A stretch of DNA of 64,000 bases, from contig JANWWK010000076.1 of the NCBI GenBank assembly GCA_025056175.1, forward strand, positions 1-64,000, written 5' to 3'. This stretch comes from Anaerolineales bacterium. GTDB lineage: Bacteria; Chloroflexota; Anaerolineae; Anaerolineales; Villigracilaceae. Of this stretch, positions 52,901 through 59,867 are shown piece after piece. How positions within the stretch are numbered: position 1 is the first letter of the stretch; the number at the start of each line of letters is the position of its first letter. Below the pieces are notes generated by a model. It worked only from the letters and a program-made list of their open reading frames with translations, did no database searches and was not told the origin of the DNA. Both the position numbers and the translations under genes were made by a program.

Positions 52901-53333
52901 CGCGCCGGGCAATCAGGAACTCATCCCCCTGGATGCCCACCGCCAACCCGCCGCGATAACCTTCGACGGCGCGTTCCATCTCCTCCAGCCTTTCACCGGC
53001 CTGCTCGAAGGCAGTCACATCCACCCAAACAAGCGGAGAAGCCTGCCACGAAACGGTTTGCGAGGCAATGAGCAAAAGTTTCCGCACCTGGGGCGGCAAC
53101 AGGTTGCGGACCAGGTACAGGTGACGGCGCAGATTGGCAAGCGCTTCGGCTTCGGATTGGTCGGGCCAGAGCGCAAAGGCCAGGTTTCTACGCGAAAGCG
53201 GCCTGCCGGGTTGTAACAAGAGCCGCGCCAGCAGACACAGCAGGCTCTCACGGCGCGGCAGGGCCACCGTCTGCCCGTCCATTTCCAGGCGCGGTTCGCC
53301 AAACAGGAGGAGACGTACCACTCCGCTTTCCAT
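49902..53333 (-). CDS. BTAD/AAA-ATPase/TPR transcriptional activator
   Basis: 1143 residues. An OmpR/SARP-type DNA-binding domain is at about 5-95 and a bacterial transcriptional activator domain (BTAD) at about 100-245. A STAND/AAA-type ATPase has Walker A GPAGVGKT at 283-290 and LVLEDVHWADD near 405. TPR repeats extend over about 650-1130. Such proteins couple ligand or partner binding in the TPRs to transcription. I take the ATG at 53333 because TATAAT sits six bases upstream and the domain starts there; the longer frame to 53435 would contain the promoter. It follows the secreted-protein operon and may regulate it. Confidence 0.9.
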   Translation of the reverse strand: MESGVVRLLLFGEPRLEMDGQTVALPRRESLLCLLARLLLQPGRPLSRRNLAFALWPDQSEAEALANLRRHLYLVRNLLPPQVRKLLLIASQTVSWQASPLVWVDVTAFEQAGERLEEMERAVEGYRGGLAVGIQGDEFLIARREALRERFLSLLKRLAQGYAERGDLTRALDWVRRLLLEDPWDEEAARLKMTLEAQTGNRAAALATYQTLARELERELNTQPMPETMTLYSDILHNRLMRPSAPPKPAAPLFISREAELEQLSGLFRGLGNGRGGVAFVSGPAGVGKTALLQESLRRLADNATGIAPRVLWGGCSPPVSDSPPRPYAPWGQILNAAAPLLARSEEILPEWLNRLLPLVPDLALLKPGLLAPAHPNAAELRAALRQAFHALALARPLILVLEDVHWADDASLDVLRELADTCSALPLLILITHRLEELPLPLLQVKRALRQRRALVELPLHAFRPAEARSLLKALLREETLPPSLYEELARYAEGLPLLLREAAETIRQARGERPSLPGLRDSIALRLEGLNRAAREMLEAAALLGFSFSDRELQALLGWSEAAQAAALDSLSANRFVTEAILPGAPEYVFSHQLIHEILLEVIPAARAAILHQQVALVLQQVHAGESGFAGRIAAHYQAAGLPLPAARFWLEHARESTDLAAFDAALQAIERAETLLTGDASLEGRELWAQAALQRGVIAHYRGQASDALPLLQEALRLCSDFPPLRAHALARLAYALYTSDRYAEAWQSADESLLLARALADSQAIARALNIRGMAALLLGRHAQSIQDLREALALEESLAQPSAQTVQSLNHLGTALVFVQDYAGADETLAKTVELARRGGLRRLESAALTMQGQIALNCGRYPEAIEIYRQAIEVAGDSYLPGMWGKFAGRGAAYLRMGRLGEAQSDFERGLEIARRVESRYGQLLMRVYLAFTALAAGRTPPDSLAALEKEAAALDLHAVVMLAALFRARLRRLAGDVSQADAIGERALRAAQASGVPQFIQNARLEWLFAQAQTGATDQALLDTLSRQAGEFGETPQQILVKLTRAALLRAENRLPEALAAAEEALSLARACPDAILTGEALLLRMSIHQAAGQCAAAPTCRADLLSLAETAFAPFQLMFNQPSDEILREIVLRNA

Positions 53334-53339
53334 ATTCAG

Positions 53340-53345
53340 ATTATA
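53340..53345 (-). promoter_or_regulatory. -10 element for a leaderless BTAD-regulator transcript
   Basis: On the minus strand TATAAT is followed by six bases (CTGAAT) and the ATG at 53333. This fixes the start against the longer open frame. Confidence 0.6.
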
Positions 53346-53479
53346 GTGCCATCCTGCCGGCAAAAAAATACTTCCTTGGCAGGATAAGCCACTCTCCCCC
53401 CAAACACACCCCTTGACCCTGCACACAGAATTCAATAGAATGACGCTCTGATTTATGAATTTTTTGCAGGAGTATGGTC

Positions 53480-54712
53480 ATGATTCGTCTTGCTTACAGC
53501 ACTTTTGGCCTGACCAACCTGGACTTTCTGACCGCCATTGACGAAGTCGAAAAAGCGGGCTATGCGGGCATCGAAATTTCCTTCCACCGCGAACAATTCA
53601 ACCCATTCGACCTGAGCGATGACGACCTGGAAACGGTCCGAAAACGATTGGCAACGGGGCGTGTTCAGGCAGCTTGCGTTGCTACCGCTTCACATTTCTT
53701 CACGCCGCAGCGTCCGCATGAGCCTTCACTGATGTCACCCGACCTGGCCGGACGCAAACGGCGTATCGAGCTGGTCAAGCGCGGCATTCGGGTTGCGCGC
53801 AAACTGGGGGTAAACCTGGTGACCTTTGGGAGCGGCTTCATCCGCGATGAGCATGTCAGCAACCCCTCCGTCAATCCACGCGAGCTGCTCGTGGATAGCA
53901 TCCGGCAATGCCTGGCGGAAATTCATCCCGACGAAGACCTGACGCTGCTCATCGAACCCGAACCCGGCATGTACATCGAAACAATGGAGCAGGGGTTATC
54001 TCTCGTTGAAGAAATCAACTCGCCGCACTTTCGCCTGCATGTAGATATTCTGCACTCCTACTGTTCCGAAAAAAACTATGTGGAAGCCCTGGCACAGGCC
54101 GCGCCATACATCAAGTACCTGCACATTTCAGATGCCCAACAAGGTTACAACCTGAAAATTGTGAAAGACGCACCGAATCTGACGTTTGACCTGGATTTTG
54201 CCTCGTACCTGGTCTATTTCCCACAAACAGCCGATTACCTGCTGCTCGATCGCAACTTTCCGCGTTATTTCTGTGATGAACCGCCCTCCCCGGCGCTCAG
54301 CAGACGGATAGAAGCCCTGCTGAGTCAGGCAGGCATTCAACGCGAAGCGGAGATTGTCCATTACCCCGCGCTGTACGCCGGTTCTTCACCGTATGACGAC
54401 GAATTTTTCACGTACTGGATTTCGGTGCCAGGCCTGAGTTACGATGTGCTGGAACGCACCAGGCCAATTCTCGGCTATCTGCGCGGCGTGCGGGGGCCGC
54501 AACTGGTGAACAAGCGCATTGCCAACACCCTGACGGGTATCGTCCACTTTCACGAAATTCCGGGCGAAGGCACGCTCGATTTTGCCGCCAGTTTCAAAGC
54601 ACTGACTGAGAACGGATTCGATGGCTATGGCGCGGTTGAGCTGTATCACCATGTCGAAGCGTGGCAAAATGCGCTCACCGCCAGTTATCGGCATCTCTCG
54701 CAATTCGTTTAG
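53480..54712 (+). CDS. Sugar-phosphate isomerase/epimerase-type TIM barrel with extended C-terminus
   Basis: 410 residues. The xylose-isomerase-like TIM barrel starts IRLAYSTFGLTNLDFLTAIDEVEKAGYAGIEI. Metal/substrate sites are likely near E184 in LIEPEPGMYIE, in LHVDILHSYCSE, and in YIKYLHISDAQQGYNL. The protein is about 120 residues longer than typical members. The extra part holds a YLLLDRNFPRYFCDEPPSPALSRRIEALL segment and more before AVELYHHVEAW. The start at 53480 has AGGAG at 7-base spacing; an ATG at 53474 is too close to it. It lies 177 bases before luxS, same strand, so cotranscription is possible but unproven. Confidence 0.8.
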   Translation: MIRLAYSTFGLTNLDFLTAIDEVEKAGYAGIEISFHREQFNPFDLSDDDLETVRKRLATGRVQAACVATASHFFTPQRPHEPSLMSPDLAGRKRRIELVKRGIRVARKLGVNLVTFGSGFIRDEHVSNPSVNPRELLVDSIRQCLAEIHPDEDLTLLIEPEPGMYIETMEQGLSLVEEINSPHFRLHVDILHSYCSEKNYVEALAQAAPYIKYLHISDAQQGYNLKIVKDAPNLTFDLDFASYLVYFPQTADYLLLDRNFPRYFCDEPPSPALSRRIEALLSQAGIQREAEIVHYPALYAGSSPYDDEFFTYWISVPGLSYDVLERTRPILGYLRGVRGPQLVNKRIANTLTGIVHFHEIPGEGTLDFAASFKALTENGFDGYGAVELYHHVEAWQNALTASYRHLSQFV

Positions 54713-54751
54713 CGCCCCAACCGAAATCAATCTAAAATGGGTATTTACAAA

Positions 54752-54803
54752 GCAAAAACGCCAAAAATCTTTGCACTCTTTGCACTTTTGCACCAAGAAA
54801 GAG
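54752..54803. repeat. Dispersed AAAATCTTTGC element, copy B
   Basis: Contains CGCCAAAAATCTTTGCACTC and TTTGCACTTTTGCACC, a variant of the element at 48978-49011. It fills much of the gap between the TIM-barrel gene and luxS. The rest of that gap shows no clear promoter. Confidence 0.4.
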
Positions 54804-54889
54804 TTTGACCATAAAACACCGCAACACGCCGCCATTTTGACCGTCTGAACACGGTGACACTTCAACGGCGTTGCGCCACAGGAGTCATC

Positions 54890-55372
54890 ATGATAGATTT
54901 CCAAACACTTGGCTGGGATGTTCGCACCGTCGGCGAACTCGACCATCGCTTGCTCAAAGCCCCGCGTGTCAAACTGCGCTCAGCCAACCCCGGACCCAAC
55001 GGTGATATTGTCTATTGCGTCGATTTGCGCGTTAACAAACCCAACGCAGGGCAATACCTGACTTCGACCGAGTTACACTCCGTCGAGCATTTTCTGCTCG
55101 AAGGGTTACAGCGTTACCTGCCGAAAAATTTTCTCTCCATCGGCATTATGGGCTGCCAGACCGGCTTCTATATTGTGCTGCTGAATGAAGGCCGCGCCGA
55201 AGTCATTTGCAATGTACTGGAAAACATCCTGCAGGATATGCAAACGGCGACCGAAGTGCCATACGCAAATATCGAACAGTGCGGCAACTACCAGAATCAC
55301 AGCCTGGAACAGGCTCAGGCCGTTGCCCGGCGCATCCTGGCTGCACGCACAGAGTGGCTCGACATCGTATGA
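54890..55372 (+). CDS. luxS: S-ribosylhomocysteine lyase (LuxS)
   Basis: 160 residues. LuxS splits S-ribosylhomocysteine into homocysteine and 4,5-dihydroxy-2,3-pentanedione (the AI-2 precursor). All family catalytic residues are present: R47 (DLRVNKPN), H63-x-x-E66-H67 (ELHSVEHF), C89 (IMGCQTGFY) and C131 (NIEQCGNYQNH). The GELDH start motif is intact. Its stop codon overlaps the ATG of the cyclase (ATGA), so the two are translationally coupled, which is unusual for luxS. No pfs nucleosidase gene is in the window. Start: GGAG at 5-6 base spacing. Confidence 0.93.
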   Translation: MIDFQTLGWDVRTVGELDHRLLKAPRVKLRSANPGPNGDIVYCVDLRVNKPNAGQYLTSTELHSVEHFLLEGLQRYLPKNFLSIGIMGCQTGFYIVLLNEGRAEVICNVLENILQDMQTATEVPYANIEQCGNYQNHSLEQAQAVARRILAARTEWLDIV

Positions 55373-56544
55373 CCCTGCCTGTTGCACGCTGGCGCGTCTC
55401 GTATCAGCGCCCCATCGAGTATGAAATTGTCAACGCGCCGGGTCTGTTTGAACCGGAGAATCCTGCCCTGCTTTCCTGCGGTAGAGTCGAGAATGGACGC
55501 CGCTTCGTGGTGGTAGATAGCACCGTCTTTCGGCACTTCGGCGAGGCTATTCAAGCTTATTTTGATTACCACCGCATCCGTGCCAGAATCGTCCCCTTTG
55601 CCAGCGGTGAAGAACACAAAACGGTCGATTCGTATCTGGGCATTCTCTACGAACTGGATTCGTTTCCCATTCACCGCCGCGATGAACCCATCATCGCCAT
55701 CGGCGGCGGTGTGCTGACCGATGTGGTCGGGTTCGTTGCCAGCAGTTATCGGCGCAGTGTGCCGCACATCAAAGTCCCGACGACCCTGATGGGCTACGTA
55801 GATGCCTCGGTCGGCATCAAAACTGGCATCAACTTCAACAGTCACAAAAACCGACTGGGGTCATTTGAGCCACCCCGCCGTGTATTGCTCGACCGCGCCT
55901 TCCTGCGCACGCTGCCGCGCCGTCACATTCTCAACGGGGTGTGCGAAATTATCAAACTGGCAATTATCAAAGATGCCGCGCTCTTCAATCTGCTGGAAAT
56001 ACACGGCCCAGCCAGTGTCGAAGCACATTTTCAAGATGACGCGGGCGGAGACATCCTCGACCGCGCCATCAGCGGTATGCTGGAAGAACTCGAACCCAAC
56101 CTTTACGAGGACAACCTGGAACGCAAGGTAGATTTTGGTCATACCTTCAGTTATGGCCTGGAAACGCGCCACGAAGCACACCTGCTGCACGGCGAAGCCG
56201 TCCTCTTGGACATTCTCGCCTCGTGTATGCTTGCGTTGGGACGCGGCTTACTCTCCGAAAGTGAGACCGAGCGCATCATCAGCCTGGTTCACCAGCTGGG
56301 AATTGCGCTCGACCCCACCCTGCTGGACCCAGCCCTGATGTGGGAGAACTTGCTGGAACGAATCGAACACCGTAATGGCTATCAGCGCGTCCCGATGCCA
56401 GACGGAATCGGCCACTGCATCTTCCTTAACGACATCACGCAACGGGAAATCGAACAGGCTGTTGAGCGCCTGACGCGCTATGCGATATTCAACAACGCCC
56501 TGTCCGCGCACGCCTGCCTTGAACCACTGACCTCAAACACCTAA
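55369..56544 (+). CDS. Sugar-phosphate cyclase, 2-epi-5-epi-valiolone synthase-like
   Basis: 391 residues of the dehydroquinate-synthase superfamily. NAD-binding GGGVLTD is at 112-118. Probable metal ligands are E193, H258 and H274 (HGEAV). The block VDASVGIKTGINF, with HKNRLGSFEPP next, and the late GIGHCIFLNDI look like sedoheptulose-7-phosphate cyclases (EEVS/EVS/DDGS) more than AroB or EboD. The expected product is a C7 cyclitol; the exact branch cannot be called by eye. The ATG overlaps the luxS stop, and UbiG-like follows 21 bases on. Confidence 0.82.
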   Translation: MTLPVARWRVSYQRPIEYEIVNAPGLFEPENPALLSCGRVENGRRFVVVDSTVFRHFGEAIQAYFDYHRIRARIVPFASGEEHKTVDSYLGILYELDSFPIHRRDEPIIAIGGGVLTDVVGFVASSYRRSVPHIKVPTTLMGYVDASVGIKTGINFNSHKNRLGSFEPPRRVLLDRAFLRTLPRRHILNGVCEIIKLAIIKDAALFNLLEIHGPASVEAHFQDDAGGDILDRAISGMLEELEPNLYEDNLERKVDFGHTFSYGLETRHEAHLLHGEAVLLDILASCMLALGRGLLSESETERIISLVHQLGIALDPTLLDPALMWENLLERIEHRNGYQRVPMPDGIGHCIFLNDITQREIEQAVERLTRYAIFNNALSAHACLEPLTSNT

Positions 56545-56565
56545 TAAACCACGAAAGCGTCTGCT

Positions 56566-57294
56566 ATGACCCAATTTTCCAACGCCGACCATCAAGAAAT
56601 CACCAAGTTTGATAACGTCTCTGACATCTGGTGGGACCCGAAGGGCGAAATGGGCACGCTGCACACCATCAACCCGTTGCGCACAAAATTCATCCTCGAC
56701 CATATCCAGACCCCACAGCCACGCATTCTCGATGTAGGCTGCGGCGGAGGGATTCTGTCCGAGGCACTGGCACAGGCCGGAGCGCGCGTGACCGGGATTG
56801 ACCTTTCTCTGCCCTCGCTGGAAGTTGCCCGTCAACACGCCCGCGCCGGAGGCCTTGAAATTGAATACCGCCCTATCTCTGCGGAAGCAATCGCTGCTGA
56901 ACAGCCCGCCTCGTTCGATGCGGTGACCTGCCTGGAAATGCTGGAACACGTCCCCGAACCGCAGAACGTCGTCGCCGCCTGCGCGCGCGCCGTCAAACCC
57001 GGCGGCACGGTCGTTTTTTCTACCATCAACCGCACCCTCAAAGCATTGTTCGCCGTCATCCTGGTGGGGGAATATGTGCTGCGCCTTCTGCCGCGCGGCA
57101 CACACGATTACCGCAAACTGATTCGCCCCGCCGAACTCAAAGCCTGGGCGCAGCAGGCCGGGTTAGACTTCGTGCAAAGCGCCAGCCTGATATACAATCC
57201 GCTCACGGGCAAGTTCAAAATGGCGTACAATCAGGAAGATATGAACTACCTGGTGTGCTTCCGCAAACCCAGCGCACGTCCCCCTGTCTCCTGA
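56566..57294 (+). CDS. UbiG-like SAM-dependent O-methyltransferase
   Basis: 242 residues. The N-terminus FDNVSDIWWDPKGEMGTLHTINPLR is a clear UbiG hallmark. The SAM motif DVGCGGG is at 56-62, and the late block NQEDMNYLVCFR is also UbiG-like. UbiG methylates ring hydroxyls of polyprenyl-phenols in ubiquinone synthesis. Here the neighbours are a cyclase and a UbiA-like enzyme rather than a ubiquinone operon. I propose a hydroxylated cyclitol or lipid ring as acceptor; this is inference. Confidence 0.83.
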   Translation: MTQFSNADHQEITKFDNVSDIWWDPKGEMGTLHTINPLRTKFILDHIQTPQPRILDVGCGGGILSEALAQAGARVTGIDLSLPSLEVARQHARAGGLEIEYRPISAEAIAAEQPASFDAVTCLEMLEHVPEPQNVVAACARAVKPGGTVVFSTINRTLKALFAVILVGEYVLRLLPRGTHDYRKLIRPAELKAWAQQAGLDFVQSASLIYNPLTGKFKMAYNQEDMNYLVCFRKPSARPPVS

Positions 57295-57337
57295 CCGCTG
57301 CCCCCAATCCACCAATCACGGACCACTGATTCTGCCT

Positions 57338-58252
57338 ATGCTCTCCCGCTTTTTCGCCCTCTCCCGCACCACACACGGTGTTCTCGATATTGCCATGCCC
57401 GGCTTTGCCGCCTTGCTCTGGCTGGGAAAATTTCCTGATTGGCCGGTTCTGCTTCTTTCCTTGCTAACCGCCTTCGCCGGTTATACGGCCATTTACGCGC
57501 TCAACGACCTGGTTGCCATCAAAACCGACCGCGAAAAATTTGCCGGAGGAACCATTAATGAAGGTTACTCGGTAGAGGCCTCGGCCATGCGCTATCCGCT
57601 GGCGCAAAACATCCTCTCTGCCCGGCAAGGCTGGCTATGGTTCGGGGTCTGGTACGCCATTGCGCTGGTCGGAGCCTGGCTGCTGAACCCGGTCATCGTT
57701 TGGATTGTTCTGGCGGCTGCCGTGCTGGAAGTCATCTACTGCCGTCTGCTCAAAGTAACCTACTGGCGTACACTGGTCAGCGGCCTGGTGAAATCGGCCG
57801 GGCCGGTTGCAGCGGTGTTCGTGGTCGAACCCCGTCCTGCCCTGCCGTTACTCCTGCTCATGCTGGTCTGGCTCATACTGTGGGAAATTGGCGGTCAAAA
57901 CATCCCCGCCGATTGGAATGACGTCGAAGAAGACCGCCGCGTGGGCGCAAAAACCATCCCGCTCACCTTTGGGCCAGAACGCGCCGGGTTGATTGTGGTC
58001 ATCACCCTGGTTCTGACTACGCTGGTCAGTCTGTTCCTGCCGCTCATCGCGCCCATTCCACTGGGCCTGCCGTACCTGCTGGGAACAGCCTGCATCGGGC
58101 TATTTTTGCTGGTGTTGCCGGGCATTCAACTCTATCAAAAACGGGAGAGCCGTCAGGCCGCGCGCCTGTTCGACCGCGCCAGTTACTACCCGTTAGCGCA
58201 ATTGACGCTCATCACGATATTTGTCTTGCTACACGCCTGGAAGGTGGGATAA
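57338..58252 (+). CDS. UbiA-like polyprenyltransferase
   Basis: 304 residues with about eight membrane helices. The first aspartate-rich motif is N56-D57-x-x-A60-x-x-x-D64 (NDLVAIKTD), in which the third acid of the family motif is Ala. The second is IPADWNDVEEDRRVGAKT. These chelate Mg2+ and polyprenyl diphosphate. It is related to the EboC/UbiA group and may attach an isoprenoid chain to a product of the preceding genes. It begins 43 bases after the methylase. Confidence 0.85.
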   Translation: MLSRFFALSRTTHGVLDIAMPGFAALLWLGKFPDWPVLLLSLLTAFAGYTAIYALNDLVAIKTDREKFAGGTINEGYSVEASAMRYPLAQNILSARQGWLWFGVWYAIALVGAWLLNPVIVWIVLAAAVLEVIYCRLLKVTYWRTLVSGLVKSAGPVAAVFVVEPRPALPLLLLMLVWLILWEIGGQNIPADWNDVEEDRRVGAKTIPLTFGPERAGLIVVITLVLTTLVSLFLPLIAPIPLGLPYLLGTACIGLFLLVLPGIQLYQKRESRQAARLFDRASYYPLAQLTLITIFVLLHAWKVG

Positions 58253-58259
58253 AGACGTC

Positions 58260-58811
58260 TCATTTCTCCACAATCACCCACGCGTTGTAACCTTCCACCT
58301 GCACCTGCACGCGCGCCTGGGGCGGAAAAAGCGCCACAATTTGCGGCGGACTGAGAAAGTGGCTCCGCATGAGCGCCAGTTTCTCCACCACCGCCACAAA
58401 CTTGACGACCAGCCTGCGAATATCCGGCTCTTCGATGACCAGGCACCCGCCCGGTTGAAGCACACGCCACAATTCGGCAATCGTCTGACGCTGGTCGAGA
58501 ACGTGGTGCAGGGCATCTACCATGATGATGCGGGGAAAGACCGCATCGGGAAACGGCAACCGCTCCGACGGAGCGCGCACCCCCGTCAGCCGCTTTGCAC
58601 GCGCTTGCGAGAGCATACCCGGGGAGACATCAGCCACCACCACATCACGGGCGTAAGGCCTGAGCGCCGTTGCCACCCGCCCCGTCCCGCCGCCAGCATC
58701 CAGCAGGAGACCATCTACCGGCAGGCGAGCTGCCTTCAGCATCCAGTCGAGGCGGGCAAAAGGAATCGCGCGGTCGTACAGAGGAGCGAGCAAGTCGAAG
58801 TGATCGAACAT
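58260..58811 (-). CDS. Class I SAM-dependent methyltransferase
   Basis: 183 residues with a UbiE/Coq5-like N-terminus FDHFDLLAPLYDRAIPF. The SAM site LLDAGGGTGRVATAL and LPFPDAVFPRIIMVDALHHV follow. The substrate is unknown. It is convergent with the UbiA-like gene (7 bases between stops) and last in a minus-strand run of CPBP-GNAT-ComEA-methyltransferase. Confidence 0.82.
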   Translation of the reverse strand: MFDHFDLLAPLYDRAIPFARLDWMLKAARLPVDGLLLDAGGGTGRVATALRPYARDVVVADVSPGMLSQARAKRLTGVRAPSERLPFPDAVFPRIIMVDALHHVLDQRQTIAELWRVLQPGGCLVIEEPDIRRLVVKFVAVVEKLALMRSHFLSPPQIVALFPPQARVQVQVEGYNAWVIVEK

Positions 58812-58841
58812 GATAAATGAGATGTCTCAACGGCTCAAAAG

Positions 58842-59426
58842 TTACTCCACCGTCAAGTATGGCTTGATTTTTTCCAGTGTTTTCGGCCCAATGCCAGAGA
58901 CTTTCAGCAAATCCTCCACTTTCTGAAACGGTCCATTGGCCTCGCGGTACGCAATGATGCGGTTAGCAATCGTTGGGCCAATGCCAGGAACGGTTTCGAG
59001 CAAGGCGGCATCGGCAGTGTTGATGTTCACCAGCCCGCCCGGCGGCAGCGTAGGGGTGACGAGCAACCCCTTCCCGCCGATGACCAGTTGGGGCGTAGGA
59101 AACTCTCCGGTGCCGGGAATATCAATCCGTTGGCCGTCTTCCACCTTTTGCGCCAGGTTGATTTGAGTGATGTCGGCCCCTTCGCGCAGGCCGCCTGCCG
59201 CTGCAATCACCTGGACCAGGCGGCTGTTGCGCGGCACCTGATACACACCCGGACGTTCGACCGCACCCGTGATGTACACGGAAACCGGCTCCGGGGTAGA
59301 AGAAGGCAGTAACTCCACTTTTTGGGCCGAGGGCGCGCGAGTCGAAAGATACAACAAGCCTCCTAACAACAAACCCACCGCAACGCCCAACAAGACTCCC
59401 AGGGTGATTTCGACCATTTTTCGCAT
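58842..59426 (-). CDS. comEA: ComEA-type DNA-binding competence protein
   Basis: 194 residues. One membrane helix is at about 7-28 and a SLBB domain at about 47-115 (VYITGAVERPGVYQVP). A helix-hairpin-helix pair is at about 133-192 (VNINTADAALLETVPGIGPTIANRI). ComEA binds incoming DNA at the cell surface during transformation. No comEC is in the window. It starts three bases after the GNAT gene. Confidence 0.9.
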   Translation of the reverse strand: MRKMVEITLGVLLGVAVGLLLGGLLYLSTRAPSAQKVELLPSSTPEPVSVYITGAVERPGVYQVPRNSRLVQVIAAAGGLREGADITQINLAQKVEDGQRIDIPGTGEFPTPQLVIGGKGLLVTPTLPPGGLVNINTADAALLETVPGIGPTIANRIIAYREANGPFQKVEDLLKVSGIGPKTLEKIKPYLTVE

Positions 59427-59429
59427 AGT

Positions 59430-59867
59430 TCAATCTACCTTCATGACCAGTAACGTTCGATTGCTAAACTTCAGAACCAACCCCACCAGACGGCTCAGAC
59501 GCCGAAAATAGGGCGACATGTCTTCGGGTGCAACCACCCGAAACCCGAATTTTTCATAGAACGGCTGAAGATGACCGAGACAGGTCAGATACACCGGTCG
59601 CGGCGCTTTCGTCAGAAGCGCCTGAATCAGCCGCCGCGCCACGCCGCGTCTCCGCCAGGCCGGCACCACCGCCAGCGAGGCCAGTTCCAATGAACCATCA
59701 GCATGGGGTTTCAACTGCCCACAGCCAATCAACTCCCCATCCGGCGATTCGGCCACCAGAAAACGGCGCCAATCTAACCCAAAAGGGTTGATTCCCGTGC
59801 GGTAGATAAGCGCACGGATGGCGGGGAAATCCTCCGCACGCGCTTCGCGCAGGCTCACTTCAACCAA
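59430..59867 (-). CDS. GNAT-family N-acetyltransferase
   Basis: 145 residues. The acetyl-CoA loop is VVPAWRRRGVARRLIQAL. The start is EVSLREARAEDFPAIRALI and the end FYEKFGFRVV. The acceptor is unknown. It overlaps the end of the CPBP gene by eight bases. Confidence 0.85.
   Translation of the reverse strand: MVEVSLREARAEDFPAIRALIYRTGINPFGLDWRRFLVAESPDGELIGCGQLKPHADGSLELASLAVVPAWRRRGVARRLIQALLTKAPRPVYLTCLGHLQPFYEKFGFRVVAPEDMSPYFRRLSRLVGLVLKFSNRTLLVMKVD

Noticed and set aside
51666-53216. 516-codon plus-strand open frame
   Set aside because: It is antisense to the BTAD regulator.
53480-54712. EboE metabolite-traffic protein
   Set aside because: The N-terminus is that of ordinary sugar-phosphate isomerases and not the LTYCTNIH-type start I associate with EboE, so I do not call the locus a full Ebo cluster.
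55369-56544. Housekeeping 3-dehydroquinate synthase (AroB)
   Set aside because: VGIKTGINF with NRLGSFEPP and the GIGHCIFLNDI end are features of sedoheptulose-7-phosphate cyclases. There are no shikimate genes nearby.
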